A stretch of 15,995 bases of DNA, taken from NCBI GenBank assembly GCA_913052345.1, contig CAJXDR010000046.1, positions 1 to 15,995 of the forward strand, read 5' to 3'. Position 1 is the first letter of the stretch, and each line of letters begins with the position of its first letter. Made by a program: the position numbers and the translations under genes. A model generated the notes under the pieces. The model did not search any database. It saw only the letters and a program-made list of their open reading frames with translations, and was not told where the DNA came from. Source of the DNA: UBA4421 sp002470275. Lineage in GTDB: Bacteria > Pseudomonadota > Gammaproteobacteria > Pseudomonadales > Azotimanducaceae. Shown here one piece after another: positions 5,701 to 13,484 of this stretch.

Positions 5701-7590
5701 CTAGGCATCTACCCGCACCCCCACGCTGCTGGGCTCCATGGAGACGCTGCCCGCGCGACGCGCGGCCGGAAAGAGCCTTATATTGACGTTATTCAGGCCC
5801 GCACTACTCAATTCTTGGTCGAGACGGGATAGGTGCTGTTCGGCAGCTTGATACAGTGCAGGGTGGGGCAGCCAAAGACGCACACCGACTGCGGCCGATG
5901 CATCTACTCGAACATTCGCCGAGAGCGCCATGTCTTGGTCCAGGCCGACTTCCATATCCACGCTCCACGCCCCACCGTCCGCGTCCGGGTCGGACCCATC
6001 ACCGGGTTCCCGGTTTAGCTCCAGGAAGACGGGCAGTTGATCGGCGAAGGGCAACACCCAGCTGTAGGCTTGACGCCCCGCCCCCTGCTGCGCCAGGGAA
6101 TCTAGCTGTCTGGCCTCAAGCTCATCAATAGCCCCGGAAAGCTGGGTGGTTTCGGCCTGTCGCGCCTGCATCAAGCTCCTAAGAGCCAGCAAAATCGACT
6201 TGATGCTGTTGTTTTGCTCTGTGCCCCCCAAGGTCCTCCCGGCCGCCTGGCTTTCGGTGAACAAACCCATCTGTTCAAGGCCTCGCCGAACGGCAGCGGC
6301 AGACAATTGATCAGAGCGCAACAAAAGTCCGGCTAGATTTGTAGCTAGAGCGGGTGCGCCGTTTTGCTGGGCCAAGCTCGACAACGTCCCGGGGCTCAAA
6401 AGCTGAGACAAATGGAACGTTCCTACGTGGGTCAGCAGGCGGGCAAATCGGGCGTCGGCCTCCACCCGCTGGGCGGAGAGCGCCGAACCAGCGCCTTGGA
6501 CGGGGGAGAGCATCAGCTGGCCCTTAACCATACTGACCATCATAGCTATTGGGCCCTGTGGCAGATTTAGTCGCGTAGGCATGGCCAGTTGCTGATTGCC
6601 CACAAGCAGGACGTTGCCATCTCGCCGCTGGGCCACGATAGCGTTGATCGTCTCTCCTTCGCGAAGCCCTAGTACCCTGGCTTGCTCGGGTTGTATCCGA
6701 ACGCCAGCTGCGCCGCCTTCGACGTAAACGATATTGGCCCTTGGCGCCATGTTTAGGGGTTCTGAGTTAATCATGGATCCTCCTAACGAGAATAAAGGCT
6801 TCGCCGAGCCACGGGGCTCGACCATGCTCACGCTAAGGTCTACGGCTCCCTGAGCTTGATTCGGCACCTGGGGTACAACGAGCCGCTGGCCGGCAACCGC
6901 CAGCACGTGCACCCTAGGCGCCGTGCTTACCAAGGCTCTGATTTCACTACCGCCCTGGAGGCCTAACGTGGCCGCATCTACGGGCGTCATTCTAAGCAGA
7001 CTCTGGGCACCACCACCTTGGCCAGCCGAGGGCGGCTGAACCTGAGCGGCGGGTACGACCGTCGGTGCTGCTTTCAGCTGCAGGCTGTAATCCGGGTTGA
7101 CGCGAAATGTGTGCGTTCCTTGAGGCACGGGCTGCTGGGGCGTCAGCAATACTCTCGCTTTACCCACCGACAGCAACACCCCATTTTCAACCGTCGAGAC
7201 CGCACCCTGCAGGCGCTGTCCTGGCTGCAAACCCAGAGCGGCTAGCTGCTGCGCGGATAGCTGAAGCGCCGGGAACGCGGGCTTTGCATTAACTTGCTCT
7301 CCCGTGCCGGCTGCAGGCAACAGCTTTAGAACCAACCCTGCATTGCCGTCGACCACAACGGCGGCTACGTTGCCCGGCGCTAGGGCCCCGGCGGACACAA
7401 CATTTAGGACGCTATTCCCGACCTTTATCTGGGGACCGCGCGCACCCATTAAAATCGAAGCAGCTAACGTGTCCCCTGCCTTGACTCCTAACTGCCGCAC
7501 CTGATCCGCACTGAGCACAATTTGAGTCGCCATGGCTGACGCGCCGGGCGCAGGGTTGCCGGCTACCGACAGGATTTGATTGTTAATCAA
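5701..7590 (-). CDS. FliK-like flagellar hook-length control protein with four internal repeats
   Basis: FliK proteins measure the hook and trigger the FlhB export switch. Residues about 505-608 form the FliK C-terminal domain (VDMEVGLDQDMALSANVRVD, VGVRLWLPHPALYQAAEQHL, LNNVNIRLFP). The first 365 residues contain four copies of a 60-70 residue module at about 24-90, 109-173, 198-260 and 297-362. Each has a Q-x-x-x-LGL-x-x-G core, then a VG-type turn and a hydrophobic strand. The whole protein has 629 residues. I place the start at a TTG (7590) with AGGGG about 6 bases upstream; the next ATG at 7533 lacks a ribosome-binding site. It lies between a LysM lipoprotein gene and the FlhB-like gene. 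I give no symbol because the genome may have a separate classical fliK, and this could be a paralogue with another job. Confidence 0.83.
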   Translation of the reverse strand: MINNQILSVAGNPAPGASAMATQIVLSADQVRQLGVKAGDTLAASILMGARGPQIKVGNSVLNVVSAGALAPGNVAAVVVDGNAGLVLKLLPAAGTGEQVNAKPAFPALQLSAQQLAALGLQPGQRLQGAVSTVENGVLLSVGKARVLLTPQQPVPQGTHTFRVNPDYSLQLKAAPTVVPAAQVQPPSAGQGGGAQSLLRMTPVDAATLGLQGGSEIRALVSTAPRVHVLAVAGQRLVVPQVPNQAQGAVDLSVSMVEPRGSAKPLFSLGGSMINSEPLNMAPRANIVYVEGGAAGVRIQPEQARVLGLREGETINAIVAQRRDGNVLLVGNQQLAMPTRLNLPQGPIAMMVSMVKGQLMLSPVQGAGSALSAQRVEADARFARLLTHVGTFHLSQLLSPGTLSSLAQQNGAPALATNLAGLLLRSDQLSAAAVRRGLEQMGLFTESQAAGRTLGGTEQNNSIKSILLALRSLMQARQAETTQLSGAIDELEARQLDSLAQQGAGRQAYSWVLPFADQLPVFLELNREPGDGSDPDADGGAWSVDMEVGLDQDMALSANVRVDASAAVGVRLWLPHPALYQAAEQHLSRLDQELSSAGLNNVNIRLFPAARRAGSVSMEPSSVGVRVDA

Positions 7591-7605
7591 CCCTTGCCCC
7601 TAACT

Positions 7606-8136
7606 TCACGGATACTGAATCCAACCCTGATAAGGGTTTTCGCCGGCCCGTGCCTTGCGCTGCCGCATCGAGTCCTCAGTAAAAATGACTTTTTTGATGT
7701 CTTCAAGCTCCGGCACGCGCAAGCGCTTGTTAGCCAGAAGCCAGTTAGGGTTTGAGCGCATAAACGCATGCGGGTTTGCTCGCACGAAAGCGTCTCGCAG
7801 GATATCTCTTCGCAGCGGGGAGTCGCCCACCGTGTTCTTGATTATCTTGTCCAGATAATCGCCAGACTTCACCAAATATCTGCCGTCTGGACCCACCGCC
7901 GTTTCATCCGCCTCGATTTCCGCCGCCTCCAGCGAGCTCTCCAGCTCTTGGATCATGCGGTTGAGGGCTTGGTCAAGGGCGGCCTCGTCAATTTCCTCAG
8001 CGACAGGACCAACGTCCTGTTCCCCCTCATCCACGGCAACCTGAGCGCACCCCTGGGCAAACATCAGGACCATGACCCATAGGCTCAGTGAGGTCGCCCG
8101 GCAAAGTGTTGGAAAATTTCGGAATGCGCAAAACAT
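7606..8136 (-). CDS. LysM/FimV-like putative lipoprotein of the flagellar cluster
   Basis: The protein has 176 residues. Residues 14-30 form a hydrophobic signal segment ending AQGC, a rather atypical lipobox with Cys30 as the likely lipid-bearing residue. Residues 45-80 are acidic and probably helical. Residues 87-142 resemble a LysM module of the FimV N-terminal type (YLVKSGDYLDKI, then ANPHAFMRSNPNWLLANKRL and RVP), a fold that binds peptidoglycan. A periplasmic protein joining outer membrane and cell wall near the basal body is a reasonable inference. GAGAG precedes the ATG. It sits between flgT and the FliK-like gene. In Vibrio a different lipoprotein, FlgO, accompanies flgP and flgT; no FlgO is seen here, so this gene might take its place, though it does not look homologous. 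Confidence 0.8.
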   Translation of the reverse strand: MFCAFRNFPTLCRATSLSLWVMVLMFAQGCAQVAVDEGEQDVGPVAEEIDEAALDQALNRMIQELESSLEAAEIEADETAVGPDGRYLVKSGDYLDKIIKNTVGDSPLRRDILRDAFVRANPHAFMRSNPNWLLANKRLRVPELEDIKKVIFTEDSMRQRKARAGENPYQGWIQYP

Positions 8137-8220
8137 ATTTTTCTCTCTGGCGGTTTACTAATTTATACCGACCCCAAGGCCAACGCTCCACTTCTATCTA
8201 GGTTAGCGCGTCTTTCTAGG
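8137..8220 (-). other. Short gap between flgT and the LysM lipoprotein gene
   Basis: These 84 bases hold the second half of an 18-base tandem repeat and an AT-rich stretch with TATAAA (minus strand) but no convincing -35, sigma-54 or sigma-28 partner. I see no clear promoter or terminator, so the lipoprotein gene is probably co-transcribed with flgP and flgT. Confidence 0.4.
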
Positions 8221-8228
8221 TTAGCGCG
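8193..8228 (-). repeat. 18-base tandem duplication covering the flgT stop codon
   Basis: Bases 8193-8210 and 8211-8228 are adjacent copies identical at 17 of 18 positions (shared core TCTAGGTTAGCGCG). On the minus strand each copy contains CGC TAA, so flgT has two stop codons in the same frame 18 bases apart. The near identity points to a recent slippage or duplication. Confidence 0.95.
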
Positions 8229-9402
8229 ACAGGGCGGACAGAGGTAGGGCCATCAGCTCCCCATGATCATTGCGCCGGGTCCCCGCATAGACCTCAAAAT
8301 TTGCGCTGTAATCCCCAACGCGGACTATTCGGACAAGGTTCATGGCGCCCAGGGTCGCTTCCAGGCCTCTGGACTGATGACGCCTATTGGAAGGCAACAG
8401 TAATAGTTCCTGCCCGACATACAGGCCTATGTCTCTGCCGCCCTGGAGCACGCCACCTTGACTAATGCCCTCGTTGCCATCCAGGTGTGCCACCTGGACC
8501 GCGCTACCCTGGTAGCATCCCACCGCCTGAGCCATGCCTTCTGCCGCTTCCGCGACCCACTCTGCAAGTTGTGGATAGCTCCTATCGGGCAGGGAGAGCC
8601 ACGCTCGCTGCTGTTCTTGATCCCGAGCGCTACTTCTCACTCGATGGCGCGTCGCCGACTCAAAAAGCACGCCTTGGCTGTTCTCCAGCACCATCTCAAT
8701 ATGCAGCCATTGATCCGGCCGAGAAAAGGCCATCAACTTCGCCCGCTGCAGGATTGGCGTTGTCGGTGACGCATCCAGGGAGACGACTAAGGACAAATCA
8801 GGACTTCGGCTGACGCTACCGGTCAGGAACTGCCGATAAGCCGATTGCTGGACTGCGTCGTGGCTGCTGGACGCTAAAATAGCCAGCGAACGCATACTTC
8901 CTGTCTCGAAGACGGCAGAGAGCTCGCGATCCAAAAATGTTCGTGCGCTGGCGACAATATTTCTAGCGGCCGGTGCCTGAGTGGCCGGTGCGTTAAAGCG
9001 AACCCCAATTCTCTGGCGCCTGACGGGCTGTTGTGCGGCACAGTCCTCTGAGTCCGTGGGTTCGCTCAACTGAAGTGTGTTGAGGTGTCTGCCGAAGGCC
9101 CCCCGCGAGGGGACCGCGTGAAGGTGCGCCAAGTTCAGCTCGCTGAACACCATGATGTCTTCGCTTAGAGCGCCCTCTGCATCAGACCACGCACTGGCCA
9201 TGACGCTGGCTCGGGTATCCAGTGCAATGTCGAGTAAGTCTCGCTTCAGCTCCTCTAGCTGTGCCTCCCCGTCGGCAGGGTCAACGTGCTGGGAAAATGA
9301 GGGCTGCCAATGGCCCGCCCAGGCTGACGGCGCAGCGCCGAGTTCTTCCGCCGGTAACCCCCCAGCGAGGAGCAGCAGAGCGAAGAAGGCTAAACCGCGC
9401 AT
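8221..9402 (-). CDS. flgT: FlgT-like flagellar H-ring protein
   Basis: In Vibrio, FlgT is a periplasmic protein that builds the H ring around the LP ring and helps attach the motor ring MotX/MotY. This 393-residue protein is close to that size. It starts with a signal peptide (MRGLAFFALLLLAGGLPAEE). The middle (about 110-290) has the alternating strand/helix character of the FlgT middle domain. Residues 294-390 resemble the FlgT C-terminal domain (DIGLYVGQELLLLPSNRR, then VRIVRVGDYSANFEVYAG). Its start codon overlaps the flgP stop codon by one base (TGATG), a sign of translational coupling. The flgP-flgT pairing strengthens the call, since the sequence itself is divergent. The gene ends in an 18-base tandem duplication. 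Confidence 0.72.
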   Translation of the reverse strand: MRGLAFFALLLLAGGLPAEELGAAPSAWAGHWQPSFSQHVDPADGEAQLEELKRDLLDIALDTRASVMASAWSDAEGALSEDIMVFSELNLAHLHAVPSRGAFGRHLNTLQLSEPTDSEDCAAQQPVRRQRIGVRFNAPATQAPAARNIVASARTFLDRELSAVFETGSMRSLAILASSSHDAVQQSAYRQFLTGSVSRSPDLSLVVSLDASPTTPILQRAKLMAFSRPDQWLHIEMVLENSQGVLFESATRHRVRSSARDQEQQRAWLSLPDRSYPQLAEWVAEAAEGMAQAVGCYQGSAVQVAHLDGNEGISQGGVLQGGRDIGLYVGQELLLLPSNRRHQSRGLEATLGAMNLVRIVRVGDYSANFEVYAGTRRNDHGELMALPLSALSR

Positions 9403-9902
9403 CAGTCGCCGCCAGAAGAATCTATCGACGAGCGCTGCAGGTAGTTGTACACCAGCTCTCTGATCGTATTTCGAGACAACATGAGACGTGTTTCGTAAGT
9501 CTCTTCACCAATGGGCGTAATGCTGACCACCGTCGCCCCGTAGATGACGCCTTCTACCCGGCTCTTCATCTGAGCCTCGGTGATGGACATGTCCACCATG
9601 GTGCCCGTGGCATTCACATACTGCCCGTAAACCTGTTCCGCCAGGGCACGATAGGCGTCAAGCTTTGAGGCCTTAATGGCCATCAGCCGCTGCTGTGCTG
9701 GCGTATCCCCGCGCTGAGAGGCGATCACCGCATAACCGGTGGCAACGATGCCCTCCTCATGGGACATCTGATAATGGTCGTCGACCCTCACCGGCGTGAT
9801 GCAGCCAGAAAGTGCGAGGCATATGACCCCAACCCAAAGGCCCCTGAGGCCGGGTCGCTTCTTTGCGAGATCACGGATTGGCTGGTCAAAATACATTGGC
9901 AT
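9402..9902 (-). CDS. flgP: FlgP-like outer-membrane flagellar lipoprotein (LPP20 family)
   Basis: FlgP forms an outer-membrane-associated disk or ring at the base of polar flagella in Vibrio and Campylobacter relatives and is needed for motility. The 166-residue protein has a basic start (KKRPGLRG), a hydrophobic stretch and a good lipobox LSGC with Cys34. Residues 52-145 carry the LPP20/FlgP pattern (ATGYAVIASQRG, AIKASKLDAYRALAEQVYG, VEGVIYGATVVS, then the ETRL strand). AGAGG precedes the ATG at 9902. It is first in the operon flgP-flgT-LysM-FliK-FlhB-like, with a sigma-28 promoter at 9936-9962. The N-terminus ahead of KKR is somewhat long, and ATG 9896 is an alternative start. Confidence 0.85.
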   Translation of the reverse strand: MPMYFDQPIRDLAKKRPGLRGLWVGVICLALSGCITPVRVDDHYQMSHEEGIVATGYAVIASQRGDTPAQQRLMAIKASKLDAYRALAEQVYGQYVNATGTMVDMSITEAQMKSRVEGVIYGATVVSITPIGEETYETRLMLSRNTIRELVYNYLQRSSIDSSGGD

Positions 9903-9923
9903 GAGGGCCTCTCAGAAACTTTA

Positions 9924-9942
9924 CCGATATAAAGACTATCGG
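9924..9942. promoter_or_regulatory. Dyad overlapping the flgP sigma-28 -10 element
   Basis: CCGATA (9924-9929) and TATCGG (9937-9942) form a perfect 6-bp inverted repeat with a 7-base spacer. The right arm is the -10 core of the flgP promoter and the left arm lies at about +1 to +6 of the expected transcript. It could be an operator or a coincidence of the CCGATA motif; no matching -35 exists for a plus-strand promoter. Confidence 0.35.
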
Positions 9943-9962
9943 CTGAGTGGTCGTATTCTTGA
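9936..9962 (-). promoter_or_regulatory. Sigma-28 (FliA) promoter for the flgP operon
   Basis: The minus strand reads TCAAGAAT (9962-9955), 11 bases, then GCCGATAG (9943-9936). The -10 matches seven of eight consensus bases, the -35 has the TCAAG form, and spacing is exact. Transcription should begin near 9930, about 28 bases before the flgP ATG. Confidence 0.8.
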
Positions 9963-9997
9963 ATCGAAGCCCATGAAAGCCTGGCCGGCTCGTAAAC

Positions 9998-10013
9998 CGG
10001 CACACATCCTGCA
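9998..10013 (+). promoter_or_regulatory. Sigma-54 promoter for flhA
   Basis: The sequence reads CGGCACA, CATC, CTGCA: the invariant GG (9999-10000) and GC (10011-10012) are 10 bases apart, with GGCAC and TGCA matching the consensus. Predicted start is near 10024, about 95 bases before the flhA ATG. An inverted repeat GCCGG/CCGGC (9984-9988 and 9997-10001) overlaps the -24 element. Confidence 0.75.
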
Positions 10014-10118
10014 CTGCAAGTCCATATAGCGCTTTTTAGCGAGAAATTAACGCCGCCTGTCGGGAATTTGGCAGTTTTGGCGACGGAAACAAAGGCAAAA
10101 GGGACTTCTTTCGCGACC

Positions 10119-12245
10119 ATGGCAACTTTCAGCATGACATTGTCAGATCTCCGACACGCACTGCAGCGTATGCCGTGGACGTCTCTGGCTATGCCTGCGC
10201 TGGTGCTTTTGATTCTGACCATGTTGGTGCTGCCACTGCCGCCAATCATGCTGGACTTCCTCTTTACCCTGAACATCTTGCTGGCTCTATTGATCATCAT
10301 GGTGGCCTTAAACACCGCACAAACCTTAGATTTCTCCTCCTTTCCCACCATTATTTTGTTCGCCACCATGCTGCGCCTGGGCTTGAACGTGGCTTCAACG
10401 CGGGTGGTGTTGCTCGAGGGTCACAACGGCGGGGCCTCTGCTGGCCAGGTTATAGCAGCCTTCGGTGAGTTTGTTATCGGCGGCAATTACGTGGTCGGTT
10501 TCATCGTTTTCGCAATATTGATGATCATTAACTTTATCGTGATCACCAAGGGTGCTGGCCGAGTCTCAGAGGTGATTGCCCGATTTACGTTGGACGCGCT
10601 GCCCGGCAAGCAGATGGCCATCGACGCGGACCTCAATGCGGGCGTTATCGACCAAGACACGGCGAGACAGCGCAGGGCCCAGGTTGCCCAGGAATCAGAT
10701 TTCTTTGGCTCCATGGACGGTGCATCCAAGTTCGTTCGTGGAGACGCCGTCGCAGGACTGCTCATCTTGATTATTAACCTGGTAGGCGGGCTGGCGATTG
10801 GCATATTGCAGTACGACCTGAGCCTCAGTGATGCCGCTCGGGTCTATATCTTATTGACCATCGGTGACGGCCTTGTGGCCCAGTTGCCGGCACTGATTTT
10901 GTCCCTAGCGACCGCCATTATCGTGACCCGGGTCACCACCTCGGAATCCACGCCGGATCAAGCGGGCAAGCAGCTTTCCAACCCCATCGCTTTCTACATC
11001 GCCGGCGGCATCTTGACCATTATGGGCGTGGTGCCCGGTATGCCGAATGCCGTCTTCTTGTTTTTGGGCATCAGCGCCCTCGGCCTCGGGTACTTCCTGC
11101 AGCAGCAGGCCACCCGGCAGGAAGCAATGCCTGAGCTGGCGCCAGAAGCCGCGCCCTCAGAACAAAATCCTGATCTGCTAGAACTCAGCTGGGACGATGC
11201 CGGCCAGGTGGATGTCATCAGCCTAGAGCTAGGCTATGGCTTGATCCCCATGGTGGATTCAGACACTGGTGGTCGGCTGCTCAATCGCCTCAAAGGCATT
11301 CGTAAGAAGCTGTCCGCCGAAATGGGCTTCCTCCTGCCCTCCATTCGGATTCGGGACAATTTGGATAACCCGCCCGATTCTTACCATATCGTCCTCAACG
11401 GCTCGATCCGTGGCACCGGCAATATCGTGGCAGGTAAGGAAATGGCGATTAATCCAGGCAACGTTCTCAGTGAGATTCAGGGTCAATCGGCAAAGGACCC
11501 GGCCTTTGGCCTAGACGCAGTTTGGATTGATGCCGGGGAACGCGAATATGCCCAGGCCGTAGGGTATACGGTGGTAGACGCCAGCACCGTGATCGCCACC
11601 CACCTGAACGCCGTGATTAAGAACAATGCGGATGAGCTGATGACCTACGACGTTACGCAGCAGCTCATCGATAAGATTGCAGAAACCTCTCCCAAGCTGG
11701 TTGAAGATTTTATTCCCGAGAAGCTCACCCTAGGTACCGTGGCGCGGGTCCTGCAGAACTTGCTGCGTGAGCGTGTACCCCTACGCGATATGCGAACAGT
11801 GCTGGAGACCCTAGCCGAAGAGAGCGGCAGAACACAGGATGCCGGCCAGCTGGCTGCCCTGGTCAGACCGAAACTGGGCCGCCTAATCGTGCAGGAGATC
11901 ATTGAATCAGACGACACCCTCGCTGTGATCACCCTAGACCCAACGCTTGAGCAGCTACTGAGTGACCTTGTGAGTCGAGCGACCAGCTACGAAGAAATCG
12001 CGCTAGAACCCAATCTCGCGGAGAGCTTTTTCGACTCCGTGCGAGGCACCATCGAAGAGATGGAGCAACAGGAACTGCCAGCGGTGCTCGTTGTTTCGCC
12101 ACTCCTGCGGCCCTGGCTAGCCAGACTGCTGCGCCGCACATCCAAAGACTTGACGGTGCTGTGCTACACCGAAATACCGGACGACCAGCCCATTAGGGTG
12201 GTGTCTTCTATCGAAGTTAATCAACGTGAGGACGAGCAAACCTAA
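10119..12245 (+). CDS. flhA: FlhA, flagellar type III export gate protein
   Basis: FlhA forms the inner-membrane nonameric export gate and its cytoplasmic ring docks chaperone-substrate complexes. From ATG 10119 the protein has 708 residues, close to family length. About eight membrane segments lie within residues 24-327. Conserved export-gate sequences are present: LVLPLPPIMLDFLFTLNI (37-54), LDFSSFPTIILFATMLRLGL (70-89), GLNVASTR (88-95), ALPGKQMAIDADLNAG (160-175), GDAVAGLLI (208-216) and IGDGLVAQLPALILSLATAI (248-267). The rest is the soluble domain. The frame is open to TTG 10068 with GGGA just upstream, so a start 17 residues earlier is possible; ATG 10134 also gives a credible N-terminus. 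It follows a sigma-54 promoter and precedes flhF by 17 bases. Confidence 0.96.
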   Translation: MATFSMTLSDLRHALQRMPWTSLAMPALVLLILTMLVLPLPPIMLDFLFTLNILLALLIIMVALNTAQTLDFSSFPTIILFATMLRLGLNVASTRVVLLEGHNGGASAGQVIAAFGEFVIGGNYVVGFIVFAILMIINFIVITKGAGRVSEVIARFTLDALPGKQMAIDADLNAGVIDQDTARQRRAQVAQESDFFGSMDGASKFVRGDAVAGLLILIINLVGGLAIGILQYDLSLSDAARVYILLTIGDGLVAQLPALILSLATAIIVTRVTTSESTPDQAGKQLSNPIAFYIAGGILTIMGVVPGMPNAVFLFLGISALGLGYFLQQQATRQEAMPELAPEAAPSEQNPDLLELSWDDAGQVDVISLELGYGLIPMVDSDTGGRLLNRLKGIRKKLSAEMGFLLPSIRIRDNLDNPPDSYHIVLNGSIRGTGNIVAGKEMAINPGNVLSEIQGQSAKDPAFGLDAVWIDAGEREYAQAVGYTVVDASTVIATHLNAVIKNNADELMTYDVTQQLIDKIAETSPKLVEDFIPEKLTLGTVARVLQNLLRERVPLRDMRTVLETLAEESGRTQDAGQLAALVRPKLGRLIVQEIIESDDTLAVITLDPTLEQLLSDLVSRATSYEEIALEPNLAESFFDSVRGTIEEMEQQELPAVLVVSPLLRPWLARLLRRTSKDLTVLCYTEIPDDQPIRVVSSIEVNQREDEQT

Positions 12246-12262
12246 CGGTTGCCGATACTGTT

Positions 12263-13438
12263 ATGGAACTTAAGCGATTCGTTGCCGCAGACAGCAAGTC
12301 TGCCATGGAGCAGGTAAGAGCCAACTATGGGGAGGATGCCTTAATCATCTCCACCACCAAGGTTGGTAATAAAACCGAAATGATTTGCGCCATCGACCTA
12401 GCGGCTGAAGGACGCAGCCTAGAAGAGGATGCCTCAACCATGGCAAATCGCCTAAACCGCAAGGCCACGGAAGTCGCGCCGGATTCGGCGTCGAAGACTC
12501 CGACGGCGGACAACCAGGCCAAGGGGAACTTTACGCAGGAGCTGGGACGCGCTATCGGCGATGGGGATAATCAAACACGCGACGTCGTACCCCCACCCGT
12601 TACAGCACCCTCCAAGAACGAGATGCAGGAAATGATGCAGACGATTCAAGGAGAATTGGCGGACCTCAGAGCCTCCCTTGAGCGCCAGGCTAATGCACAA
12701 ACGCCCCTGCAGCGTGCCCAGGCGGCAGTGACCGCCTTTAACGAACAAGTCAGTCAGCGCACTGCCGAGGGCTATGAGCCCATGAGCACACAAATTCACC
12801 GCCTTCAGCAGGCGAGCCTCTCAGAACAGGGAGATTGGCAGGGCAAGCACCTTATTCTCGGGCGCCCTGGTGCGGGTAAGACCACCGTTGTGGCGGAACT
12901 GATCTCAGTCCTAACCGCAGCCTCCAAAGAAGACAAGCTGGTTATCGTACACCTAAGTAACCCGGCGCCGTTGGCCTCAGCAGCTCGCAAGAAAGCCCTT
13001 CTAACGGCAAACAACGTGAGCGTAGCAAGCCTATGCCAGCGATTGGATATCCCCTTCTTTTCCGCCAGCGATGAGGCAATGCTCGGACGCATCCTTTCCC
13101 TTTATGGCGACGATCACCAGATCATCATTGATTCCTCCGCCGCCTGGTTAGAGGACGATGAACGACTGATGTCGCTGATTACCGAGCACCATGTGCTGCC
13201 ACACCTATGCTTTGCGGCCGATTGCTCCCTGATGGTGCTTGAGACGATGCGGCAATCCATGCCGTGGCTGCTCTCCAATATCATTCTTACGAGAATGGAT
13301 TTAATGCCGGATTTTGACTCTCTTTGCAGCGCCCTGGACGTCGTTGGTGGGAAACTCAGCGCACTAACTGGCACTTCCCCAGCCCAGCTTGAGGCAGGCG
13401 ATGAGGTCCTGGAGACGACGCATCCCGCTGAAGAATAA
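12263..13438 (+). CDS. flhF: FlhF, SRP-type GTPase for polar flagellum placement, with degenerate GTPase motifs
   Basis: FlhF recruits the first flagellar parts to the cell pole. The 391-residue protein is shorter than usual (about 430-490). Residues 1-46 are the typical FlhF start (MELKRFVAADSKSAMEQVRA, then GEDALIIS). A linker rich in Gln, Ala and Thr follows, and the G domain starts near 194. The P-loop is kept (GRPGAGKT, 200-207), as is a G4-like TRMD (343-346; family TKLD). The G3 motif DTAGR is replaced by DSSAAW (290-295), losing its glycine. The segment that normally reads DTYRIGAxEQL is SNPAPLASAARKKALLTANN, and the closing GQxVPEDL motif is absent. Nucleotide binding is plausible, while normal hydrolysis is doubtful. 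The ribosome-binding site is weak; the gene lies 17 bases after flhA and is followed by flhG. Confidence 0.9.
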   Translation: MELKRFVAADSKSAMEQVRANYGEDALIISTTKVGNKTEMICAIDLAAEGRSLEEDASTMANRLNRKATEVAPDSASKTPTADNQAKGNFTQELGRAIGDGDNQTRDVVPPPVTAPSKNEMQEMMQTIQGELADLRASLERQANAQTPLQRAQAAVTAFNEQVSQRTAEGYEPMSTQIHRLQQASLSEQGDWQGKHLILGRPGAGKTTVVAELISVLTAASKEDKLVIVHLSNPAPLASAARKKALLTANNVSVASLCQRLDIPFFSASDEAMLGRILSLYGDDHQIIIDSSAAWLEDDERLMSLITEHHVLPHLCFAADCSLMVLETMRQSMPWLLSNIILTRMDLMPDFDSLCSALDVVGGKLSALTGTSPAQLEAGDEVLETTHPAEE

Positions 13439-13484
13439 TCTATACTTCGCTGGCGGAAACGGCCGCTGAGGCGACTAAAAGTCT

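Noticed and set aside
9916..9923. Perfect TAAAGTTT on the minus strand just before flgP
   Set aside because: It looks like a sigma-28 -35, but no -10 follows at 11 bases and the start would lie inside flgP.
9788..10369. 193-codon minus-strand frame across the flgP-flhA region
   Set aside because: It lies opposite conserved FlhA membrane segments and across two promoters; a shadow frame.
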